A stretch of 12,975 bases of DNA, taken from Synura sp. LO234KE (taxonomy: Eukaryota; Sar; Synurophyceae; Synurales; Mallomonadaceae). Below the pieces are notes generated by a model that worked only from the letters and a program-made list of their open reading frames with translations, did not search any database and had not been told where the DNA came from. The DNA lies in assembly GCA_015143735.1 (NCBI GenBank), contig VKHC01000353.1, forward strand, positions 1 through 12,975, written 5' to 3'. Position numbers and translations under genes: made by a program. Shown here one piece after another: positions 1 through 8,169 of the stretch. Each line of letters starts with the position of its first letter. The stretch's first letter is position 1.

Positions 1-1294
1 ACACAAGCAGAAAGTAGCGGCCTTACAAGGTCAGCAAGAGAATCGCTGGACTCGTTTTCATTTACATTAAATTTTTCCGCCATGTAGTCAGACAAGGGTA
101 CAGATAACGATAACTGTTTCAAGAACCATTGATACATCGCGTAGAGAAGCAGTTCTCCAGCCACCATAAAACAGGACTCCTGCCTCTGCCATGAACTGTC
201 TCCGGTCGATTCTGGCGCCGAGGGTCCCGAGGATGAGCCGTTGAGGGCATTCTCGAATTGTAACTGTATCGCTTTCGGTCGATTATTATCCGCATGAGAC
301 GGCAATCCTGCGATTAAACTTTCCAGAATACATTTGATATAAGTGTCTTTGTCTGAAGAGCTTGGTAGCGCGCTGCAGTGCATATAGAAGTGGTACATAA
401 CCGATCCTGCTCGCTGTCGCACGAGGGAAGAGATGTGGGTCATCGCCTGTCGGATCACACTGAGAAGTGTCGCGAATAAATCACTGCTTAAATCTGAATG
501 GCTCGGAATGGCGATGCTTAAGTCATTGGAAGTTGTGGACGGTACTTGCGAGAAATCGAGGTGTATATTCTTAAGCTCCAGTATGTCTTGTACGGCTCCC
601 AAATTGCCATCAATTAGAAAAGTATTCGAATCTTCAAACAAACTCTTTGATACTGATGCACATAGGTTGTGCATCAAATTAAGCGGGTCATGGAAATATT
701 GTGATGCAGCCAAACAACCACGTGCTGCCTCACGAACAGGAAGCTTCGGATGGCTGAGTTCCGATACGAATAAATGCCCATTCTTTCTTAAGTCCGATAT
801 TTCTTGGTCGCCAAAACTTACTTCAAGAGTTGCTTGTACTGCCAAAAGGGTGCCATGAAGATGTTGCCAAGATTGAAGATCCGATTGTAGAATGGAAATA
901 AAAAAATTCAAAGTAATATTTCGAGCTTCACTATCTAAGTTGCGGGCAAGAAATTTCAGCAACCTAAAGCTCACTAATCTTATCGATGACCAAACGTCAT
1001 GAAAGCCCCTTAATATATCATGAAGTCCTCGTGACTGCAGATGCAGCGATAGTGAACTTTTATTTTTTTGCGCCTGGTTAATAAGATCCGAAAACATATT
1101 TTCAACAAACAATTTTCTCTCTTCGTGAGTCAAATCTACATTTACTGCCACATTTACGCGATTAACATCTAACTCTCTCTGCAGAGAGAAATCTGTCATA
1201 GTAACAAATAATGAATTTGGAAGAAAATATGTAAGCCAGAATACGAAGGATGAAACAATTTCCGGAAATTTTAGCACATGCCAGTCTATTATTG
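1..1294 (-). CDS. HEAT/ARM-like helical-repeat protein, partial (runs off left edge)
   Basis: The minus strand is open with no stop from 1331 to the window edge, over 440 codons. The first in-frame ATG is at 1199-1197, giving 399 codons to position 1. Open, coding-like sequence continues upstream (WHVLKFPEIVSSFVFW) to a likely 3' splice site, a TTAG ending at 1295 with a TAAC branch-like motif 17 nt before it. I therefore treat 1294-1 as one exon of a longer gene. The product is almost all amphipathic helix with repeat-like segments such as LPVREAARGCLA, SSLVRQRAGSVMYHF and SSWQRQESCFMVAGELLL, which suit a HEAT/ARM solenoid. A serine-rich linker (NGSSSGPSAPESTGDSS) separates two helical blocks. 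No transmembrane segment or signal peptide is evident. HEAT solenoids usually act as protein-binding scaffolds; the specific family is not recognised. An exon this long contrasts with the tiny exons of two neighbours. Certain as coding; the function is inferred only from fold character. Confidence 0.8.
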
Positions 1295-1502
1295 CTAACC
1301 ATAAAATGCGTGTTATTTTCCAGCAAGTGTATCAAAGTGTATTCAAATTCTATTCAAATAGAATTTGGGCCCAAATGAGTCGGAAGGAATCCTAAGAGAA
1401 AGGAACAGTAAGAAAATGAAGTAAATAGAATGTCACTTCTACGTGCATTCCCCCGCTTAACATTAATCACTACCGTCCTTCTCGTGGTGACGAGCATCTC
1501 AC

Positions 1503-1596
1503 CGATCTCATCGCTCCTGGAATGATGAGCTTTTGGCAGTTTTGGATGAATTCTCTGTTGCGCTCGCGCATATTCCTGAACTTGAGCTTGAAACAT
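1503..1596 (-). CDS. Possible upstream (first) exon of the HEAT-like gene
   Basis: A minus-strand ATG at 1596-1594 opens 31 codons (MFQAQVQEYARAQQ...) and reaches a good donor, G|GTGAGA, with the exon ending at 1503 in phase 1. The acceptor at 1295 of the large exon also needs phase 1, so the two join in frame through a 208-nt intron. The segment is helical and hydrophilic, as an N-terminus could be. Against it: the intron would be longer than most others here, and a strong pyrimidine-rich TTTCTCTTAG acceptor lies inside it near 1390. Another frame of the same DNA is also open. This is a proposal only. Confidence 0.25.
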
Positions 1597-1599
1597 GGA

Positions 1600-2400
1600 T
1601 CCTTGCCATCAAACTTCTTCGCCGTCGCCTTTCTTAGTCATGAATTGTTATATCACACCGGTGCCGTCTCAGGCCCTTCCGGGCTTACTCGGCTCTATTG
1701 CTGCTACGGGCTACTGACTTACTGCCTTACCCCTTGCATGAAGGTGCCCTTCTCATGCTCAACATCTTTGACACTTTCGGCAAAATGAGGCTCGGGCTTG
1801 GGGTGTCAATTCATATCAATATTTTCTCATTAATGGCCCTACCTCGTTCTGAAGTATGGTGCAGTTCTGGTCTTCTGCGCTTTATTGCCCGATTCCTAGT
1901 GCTCAAAACATAATCGCGAACTCCCTCTTGTGTTAAGCGATTTGCAGACTTCCAAGATGACATGATTTCAACGCTCGGTGCTTCCAATGCAATAGAGAGC
2001 ATATAGTGTGGATTCGCCTCTCGCTTTATTAAGAATATTGCAAGTCTGTGCTTTCCGAATTTCCTCTTCAATCTTGATTTTCAACCCTATCCCATGGCTC
2101 TGGCTCCTGTTGTGGCTCTCCTTTGTTGTTCTTTTCACCTCTCCTCAGCGCTCGTACTTGAGAAAGGCGGCTGGGATGCCAAGGACGAGGCGCAGCGAAC
2201 ATCTATAGTTGAGAAATCGCGGAAGCTATTGAGATAGTCTACTTTCCTTGATCGCAACCTGCCTGACCTGTATTTGGTCAGTTCATTTCTCTGCCCTATA
2301 CCACGCCGACTAGGGTATGAACCCCCAAGACAGCTGCGCTGACGTTGTTTACGGGAACTACGGGAATGTTTAAGAAAGGCCCAATCCAGAGAATAGAACC
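1600..2400. other. Intergenic, no supportable gene
   Basis: Both strands carry open frames of up to about 115 codons in mutually conflicting frames, as expected by chance. Short minus-strand stretches look coding-like, for example GLKIKIEEEIRK near 2060, but they are broken by stops and frame changes and match no family I know. They may be relics of a decayed element. Confidence 0.4.
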
Positions 2401-3060
2401 TAGATGCATTTCCACCAAAGTTTTGCCGTACCCTTATATGACACGCACCTAGACTTCCCTTCGTCCACCCCTTCCACACGCACATACTCCGCAGGATTCC
2501 AACTGTCGTTTACCTTCCATCGCGATTTTATCGGACCCTGTGCTCTCCCACCTCCTCCATTATTCTGGCTCCATCTTCGCCCTTTCAATAATCATACAGT
2601 AGCACTGCCGCTCCCTCGACGACAGTTGCTCTTGTTTCTTCTCTGTCATCTGAAGCGGCTCCTCCACACCTCTTTCTCAGGGATTTCCTATTCTCATCGG
2701 CTTCTTCTTCGCCCTTGTAGCTCTTCTCTCCCTACTTCATGATTCGTCGGCGGTTTTAGTCCGCAATCGGCTGCTTTACCTCCTCGACTGCGAGGACCTG
2801 TGCAGTTATCCCAAGGTCCTCACCCATCCCTCCCTCCTTCCCTCGCTCCAGCAGTCCTTCATCCCCTCTCGCCATGTTCACGGTCGCGCTTCCCACCAGC
2901 TTCACCATGTGCTTGCTCTCCCTCGTCCACCTTTCTGCATAAGCTCGGCAGTTGTTGTGGGCTCTTCTCTCCTCGAAATTATTTCAGGACTTCGCCTCCC
3001 TGTGCTGGCTCTCTTAGATCTCCTTAAGGTAGTCATCCCCTGTGCAGGCACTGGCATCGA
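2400..3060 (+). other. Pyrimidine-rich tract
   Basis: The plus strand is strongly enriched in C and T for about 650 bp; the line 2821-2880 is roughly 80% pyrimidine by eye. It has many TCC, CTC and TTC runs but no simple tandem unit. The minus strand is correspondingly purine-rich, which is why Glu/Lys/Arg/Gly-rich open frames appear there. It could be a CT-rich regulatory block or a composition relic of a purine-loaded transcript. No gene start is visible beside it. Confidence 0.6.
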
Positions 3061-3183
3061 ACGGCAGGCCCTCGGTCTCGCTCTAAGTTGATCCCCTCTG
3101 CTCTCCTGTCTGCGTTCAATGTCTAAACCGATACCTATACCAAAGTTAGGGTCCGGCTCTATTGGGCAGGCAAATAAAGGAGC
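2756..3183 (-). pseudogene. Possible degraded coding relic, unidentified
   Basis: On the minus strand one frame is open from 3183 to 2905 (93 codons, containing MTTLRRSKRAST), ending in TGA at 2904-2902. An overlapping frame is open from 2984 to 2759 (FEERRAHNNCRAYAERW...), ending in TAA at 2758-2756. Read together they resemble one coding sequence with a frameshift near 2940, followed by further Glu/Lys-rich segments with stops. No domain is recognised. The purine-rich composition alone could create such frames, so this is weak. Confidence 0.2.
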
Positions 3184-5580
3184 TTACGAAGAAAGTAAGG
3201 ATTCCATTTTTTATTTGTCCCTTTTTCTTCGGAAGCTTAATTTCAATTGAAGCTGGCCCGAAACTGATTGCTGACACAAAATAGGCACTAACTAAATGAC
3301 GTGCTACTTGAAGAAAGCTTTAGACGCGCAGTGAGAGCGCACCACCCAATTGTTCTTGCTTGCAGCCATACTAGAAATTTCTGAGGGCTCATTAGATTCT
3401 TGTTAAAACCTTTTTTTGTCTCGCCGCCGCCACTGAGTGGGGGTGGTAGTTTAGTTCTTGGTGCCTAGTTCTTGCCTCACCAAATCGCCGGCATGATCTT
3501 GCCTAGCTATTGAACGGCTGTCCAGATCTACCTCAAACTCTTGAATTCCACAGGAGCGTAGTGTTCCAAGAAATTGGCTCCTGAAAAATACTACTAAACA
3601 CGGCGCTTGAAACTGCCTGGGATAACCAATGCCCGCTAGTGAGGTGCTCTCGGGACACTGCGGAGGAGGCCGTCTTTAGTTCAGTCCCCAAAACCCTTAG
3701 CTGTTCTAATGTTCTGACAGTGGTGGGTGTCCCGCTCGACATATCTCAACGGCTGATTTAGTGGGCCACCCCGTTCGCCCCAGCAGAGAGGAGGAACATT
3801 GAAAACCTAGAGCGTATTCAAACCTTTTCATTTAGTCCGAAACTGGACACGAGGACGTATCATCACAGCCCGTTTAGCTGGTTAACGGTCTTTGACTTCC
3901 CGACTTGTATGCTAGGACAGACTTCCGTGTCTCAGCACAACATTCTCCTTTTCAAACCGGAAGGGACATCAGCTTCGCCGATAATATAAAGTCAATTGGA
4001 GCAACTCTAGAGGGTCCCTGCGGTCGAGCCTCTTCCTTCACAACTGAAGAAGATGCCCCGGAGTAGCGCGAGGACTTCTGCCCTCGGTACGCCGTACAGA
4101 CAATCTTCTCGGTCAGGCATTTGCTGACCATGGTCAAGACGATTTTATGGGCTTCCTCCCAAGCAAAGTCGACGATTTCTTTATTCTGCTGTGCTGCTGA
4201 CGGTTCATTATGTGTCCGATGGCCTGTTTTCATGTTCATAAAACAATCAGCTTTGTACCACTTTAACTACCCACCGGGTGCCGCGCTCATCTTATTCCCT
4301 TTGATGTTTCAACTTGTGCGACTGATGATTATCGGGGGACGCGCGTACCTAGTTTGTGGACGCAGGGGAAATGTAGGTCCCCTTCTGCCTAGTTGGGAAT
4401 GTTGACGGTATTCGAACCCCTCATACGTAGTTTAGGACGTTATCGTGCCAAGTACCTCGGGGGTTCCAGTTGCAACCACCTGGAGCTCAATATTTGGTAA
4501 AGGAACTTGGCGGTACATAGAGGATGCCTCGGCAGCCTACTCTTTGAGGTCGTGGCTACAGATTGCTTTCCTAAACCGCGCTTCTTTGCGCTGAATGTTC
4601 GGATTATCCTTTCCTTTCGTCTTTTTCATCTACAATCTGGACATCTTTCTCCTTTTTGGCCACCCCAGCGATGCATCAATATTTAGTCCCAATTTTCCAG
4701 AAACTATAAAACTAGTGCCATCGCCTTGTGCGAGGCTGGCTTGGAAAATTTTCTCTTGTGGACTATGACATGATTGATAGTGCCGGACCAGTGCCATGGC
4801 AAGAAGTCCACGTCAATCTTCTGTGAGACGAGATTAGTTGCTTTGCCAATAGTTCTTGGATCGCCGTCCGAGTGTATCTTTCTGAGAACAACTTACCTCT
4901 CTTTCCTTCCATGATCAATAGTGCTGCAAAACCTGTCAAAACCTGCAAAACCTGTCCAACTGATTTGGAAATTTAAATACTCGTCTTGACTACTGTGCAA
5001 GACTGAAGGGCAAGGAGTTCCAAGCTCATTTATCACACCCTACGTCGGAAAATAATTTTACCCGTTGAGTCGACGTCGGCGGCTTCGCTAGGCCGAGACC
5101 ATGTAGTCTCTCTCCTAGCTGAGGCACCCTAGCATAAAAACAGCACGATCGGCATAGACTGTAGTCACCCATGTTGCTGGGTTTAGCTCTCGTAAGTATC
5201 TAGGTGACACAAATTATGGCACACGTTAAAACTGTTTCCCACGTTTCTGCATGAGGTCGCTCTAGGCCGTGGTTCAAATAAAAATTTGTCACCTTTACTC
5301 TAAGTTTGGCACTCTATTTTCTTTACAGAGTATTATGAATATTTGGATTCTAAAGAACAATATTTTGTGCACCGATGCGTTGCTTCGTACTAGCTGAGAT
5401 GTGTGCATTTCCCGGTCATCCTTACCCAGGTTGAGCTCCTGGTTCTTGCATGCAATCAGCTTTGATTTCCCCATATCTCGCGCCAGTTAGTCATGAGTGT
5501 GTGGGGATAGTAGCTTTTCACGTGTCCCTATTCACCTCGTTGGGGAACTTGTGGAGATTCAATTAAGGCGCTCCAGGAGC
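3060..5580. other. Intergenic, probably degraded repeats
   Basis: No intact gene was found on either strand. Several minus-strand stretches read like coding sequence broken by stops: 3952-4260 (FAWEEAHKIVLTMVSKCL), 4690-4870 (QKIDVDFLPWHWSGTINH) and 4440-4670. A 20-codon stretch at 3590-3531 faintly resembles a copia reverse transcriptase. No terminal repeats, intact reverse transcriptase motif or transposase was found, so no element boundaries can be given. Confidence 0.4.
4927..4956 (+). repeat. Three tandem copies of CAAAACCTG(T)
   Basis: Three consecutive 9-10 bp units of CAAAACCTG, the first and third followed by T, run head to tail. The array is too short to be more than a microsatellite-scale duplication. 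Confidence 0.8.
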
Positions 5581-5587
5581 TGCAGCA

Positions 5588-5631
5588 CCAATCACCTGGG
5601 CGGAGCTAGCTCACTAATATGCCACGTGGCA
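5588..5631. promoter_or_regulatory. Cluster of CCAAT, GC-box-like and CACGTG palindrome
   Basis: Within 44 bp are CCAAT (5588-5592), GGGCGGAGC (5598-5606), the perfect 10-bp palindrome GAGCTAGCTC (5603-5612) and the perfect 12-bp palindrome TGCCACGTGGCA (5620-5631). CACGTG is the core E-box/G-box bound by bHLH and bZIP proteins, and CCAAT is bound by NF-Y/HAP. The grouping looks promoter-like, but no gene start was found within several hundred bases on either side, so a role is speculative. Confidence 0.25.
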
Positions 5632-5639
5632 ATAGCACA

Positions 5640-6304
5640 TTTGGTGACAGTGTATCGTTAGTTTGGAGTTGCGGTGCCGCTATAGTTCGGTTTTTATTTC
5701 ACCGACGTTTTTCCATATCCTGGCTTCTCTTCCACCCAGCACAATAGTTAGCTAGTATGGCAAGATTTCATTAGGAATATTCCCCTTAAGGCACCAATTG
5801 TTCTAGTAAGAGACCGTGACTCTCTTTTAAACACTCTGTTCTCAGTAATCCTTTATTGAAACTATTCACCAAAGTGAATTTCTCAGAACGGATTTTAGTA
5901 CAGCGGTGCTGAGGTCTCGCCCTCGGACGAGCGAGCAGGTGCGCCAGCTGTTGGAAGCAGGTGATCGGCGGTAATCTTGCTTGTTCCTCCTAAAATGGTC
6001 ATAAAGCTGACGCTATGATATCAACAATGCAAAATATCGAAAATGGGCCCGAACAGCTAGGCGAACAAGGATTTCCATCTCGAAACGATGGTGCCCTGCT
6101 GAGGATTAGGATATGATATCCTCTAAAACTACTTGGATTTCCGCTAGGTTCACAAAAAGTACTAGCGCAGTCATCTGTAGTAGGCGCGGCAATAGGTGTT
6201 TAAAAGGAATTGTAATAATCTTTAATAGAATAAAGGCGCAGGGCGAGCTGCTGATATATATTCGAAATATAGAGGCATAAGCATTTCGCTCACGGTATAT
6301 AAGG
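5640..6304. other. Intergenic; downstream flank of RPB7
   Basis: No gene was found here. The right end is the sequence 3' of the RPB7 stop codon. A 74-codon minus-strand frame at 6106-6330 overlaps the last RPB7 exon in a different frame and is not considered real. Confidence 0.5.
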
Positions 6305-7185
6305 TTAAGCGTAGAGACCAAGGAAATCATCTTTTATTGTACCAATCGCGCTCTAGAGAATAGAAGAGTTATTTGTGAATATTCGAAGAGAAAGAATTGC
6401 AATTACAATAGTGCCAGCCTCGACGCTTAGTCCCATTACTCTTAACCGGACCAGGGAACCCTCTTTGATTAAGACCTCGCCATCTTCAGATCGCCAGCAA
6501 TCACCCCTACGATTCAGGAGCTTGTAAAAAAAAGAAATCAAGATTAAGCAAAGAGCACGCACTTCAGATGGTCAAACACCATATCCTCGGCCATCGCCTG
6601 ATAGAAAGAATTTCAAATGTAAACTTGAATATAACTCAATCAAGCTTACAGGTGACTAAAGCTTACATGTCGACTAACAAACACTTGGATTGGACCGACT
6701 TGGCAAAAAAATCCAGTCTGGTAAAAGAATAATATCATGGTGATCGGTTTGATGATGAATTTTCTACCTCGGTCGTTGTAGTGACTATTGAATCTTGCAC
6801 TTCATTCGTGAATGGCCGAAAGAGTAGAGCGGTGTACCATATAACCACATTTACGGCCCCCGAATCATTGTCAATTATACCAGATTTAATGTCACTTTCG
6901 TTTACTTCGACAATCTTATTCGATATGAAAGCCTGTTATTTACTATACATAAATTTTGTGTACTCGTTTATATATCACCTTGATCACAAATCCGTGCTTA
7001 CCCAAAGAGCTTCCTTCAAGCTCTTCCATCAATCGTGATCTAATCAAAAGGAAAAAAGAAGTTCCCTCCGAATCAGGGAAAGCACAAAGAAAATATGACT
7101 TTTACATTATTGTTTGTTTCAATCGAGGTCCCAGTCCTGCTGCTTCAAGAAGAAGATCCCTTCTCAGTCGCTTTATATAGAACAT
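6305..7185 (-). CDS. RPB7: RNA polymerase II stalk subunit RPB7, seven exons
   Basis: Rpb7 pairs with Rpb4 to form the stalk of RNA polymerase II, near the RNA exit path. Exons: 7185-7106, 7039-6979, 6914-6768, 6717-6667, 6597-6563, 6506-6407, 6352-6305 (stop TAA). Introns are 66, 64, 50, 69, 56 and 54 nt, all GT-AG, with every phase matching. The product has 173 residues; human and yeast Rpb7 have 172 and 171. N-terminal tip domain: MFYIKRL at 1-7, GPRLKQ at 19-24, then EELEGSSLGKHGF (32-44). C-terminal OB/S1 domain: LFRPFTNEVQDS (78-89), GFFCQVGPIQVFVSRH (98-113), VRLRVMG (144-150) and the terminal hallmark AIGTIKDDFLGL (160-171). Intron 2 could also use an acceptor at 6933, adding six residues; the 6915 site keeps the family length. 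The Asn-Pro-Pro stretch seen after the Phe of the OB domain in yeast and human is absent. The FRPF/GP..VFVS/LGL pattern fits Rpb7 better than the Pol III paralogue Rpc25. Confidence 0.92.
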
Positions 7186-7425
7186 ATTAAAATTTATAGA
7201 GAGCCTCCCTGTCGCCTATATATTAAATGAAAGTTCCAAAAGAAGTTTAAGTTTAAAAAAAAATTCCTCAACAATTACTCGGGTACAAAGTTTCAAACAC
7301 ATTGTAGCTTGGACGTTGAGATTCATTTGGAACCCTGGATTTTTACTACTGGTTCAACTGCGAATTTCAATTACCACACTACGGTGCTAACAGGTACTGG
7401 AAAATAAATAATCAATATTGGAGCC
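7186..7425. promoter_or_regulatory. Divergent promoter region between RPB7 and the globin
   Basis: Only 240 bp separate the RPB7 start codon (minus, 7185) from the globin start codon (plus, 7426). The interval is AT-rich, with a TATATAT run at 7217-7223, a TATAAAT on the minus strand about 10-15 nt before the RPB7 ATG, and an A9 run at 7255-7263. It must hold the 5' leaders of both genes and probably both core promoters. No specific activator site is recognised. Confidence 0.5.
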
Positions 7426-8169
7426 ATGGGAATTGTAAATGCAAAAAGGTCGACAACTGAAGCGTACAACAAAAAACTGCGGGACTCATTTCCAGCATAC
7501 TATGCTGCAGATGTTGTCCTTAATAGTATTGACGAGGAACTGACCACCAAATCATGGAATATTATAATGAGTGGAACACCAACTGAAAACTTTAAAGCGA
7601 AAAGATTGGATCCTTGCTTCCATTACTCAACATGCTTATCTTGGTTTTACGATATATTCTACAAGAAATTATTTGAACTATGTCCAGATGTAGAATCTAT
7701 GTTTGATAATGTTTCAATGGTACATCAGGGTAAATTACTGGCTACGGTGATTGGATCAGCACTTGCTTCGCTCAAAAAACCTATTATTCTGAAGAAAAGG
7801 CTAACCGCATAGGCGCAAAGCCACAATGGTAAAGGGGTTAAAGCTATTCATTATGGCAACATGGGATTAGCTTTATTTTGGAGCTTAGAGGAAGTTCTTG
7901 GAGTATCAGTATTGAACGAGGAAACTAGAACGTCTTGGGTGAAGATGTATTCGTTTATGTTAAGCATAATTATCCCACGAGTGGTGAAATTCAGTTTAGG
8001 GATGCCTGATACTGAGAGTGACGACGAGAATTCTTCGTTGACGAATTCAAGTAAACGTCTCCTTCCAACGGAAGTAAATTTTCAAAGCATAGGATCTTAC
8101 ATGAAAGGCTCCAGTAAATCCGTAGTACATCCCAGTACAACCTCCTCTGACCCTGGGACCTCGCTTTAA
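7426..8169 (+). pseudogene. Single-domain globin with one in-frame TAG
   Basis: One frame encodes 246 residues plus an internal TAG at codon 129 (7810-7812), ending in TAA. The ATG sits in a strong context (GCCATGGG). The haem-pocket residues align with flavohemoglobin by spacing: Tyr B10 (79), Pro C2 (87), Phe CD1 (93), Gln E7 (101), Leu E11 (105), proximal His F8 (133) and Tyr (143), ten residues after F8 as in E. coli Hmp. E7 to F8 is 32 residues, as in Hmp. Helices G and H follow (LFWSLEEVLG, SWVKMYSFMLSIIIP). No FAD/NAD reductase domain follows, only a Ser/Thr-rich acidic tail. An N-terminal extension of about 40 residues starts MGIVNAK, which could be N-myristoylated. Globins of this type bind O2 or NO. 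The TAG sits three codons before His F8, where a hydrophobic residue is usual (Ile in Hmp), and one substitution from TTG (Leu) would give it. A nonsense allele, sequencing error, recoding or unusual splicing are all possible. Confidence 0.88.

Noticed and set aside
433-858. Plus-strand 141-codon frame.
   Set aside because: Antisense shadow of the much longer HEAT-like coding frame on the minus strand.
1540-1650. Minus-strand reading KKFDGKDPCFKLKFRN resembling a retroelement gag start.
   Set aside because: Short, bounded by stops, no zinc knuckle or pol downstream; the same DNA also reads as a possible exon in another frame.
4395-4425. GGTTCGAAT-like B-box on the minus strand as part of a tRNA gene.
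   Set aside because: The flanking bases cannot form a T stem, and no acceptor or anticodon arm is present.
6106-6330. Minus-strand frame with YRERNAYASI, first thought to be a decayed ABCG transporter.
   Set aside because: It overlaps the last RPB7 exon in another frame, and no flanking transporter motifs follow.
6353-6562. Minus-strand 69-codon frame read as a separate small membrane protein.
   Set aside because: It is RPB7 exon 6 read through introns 5 and 6; the hydrophobic tail is intron sequence.
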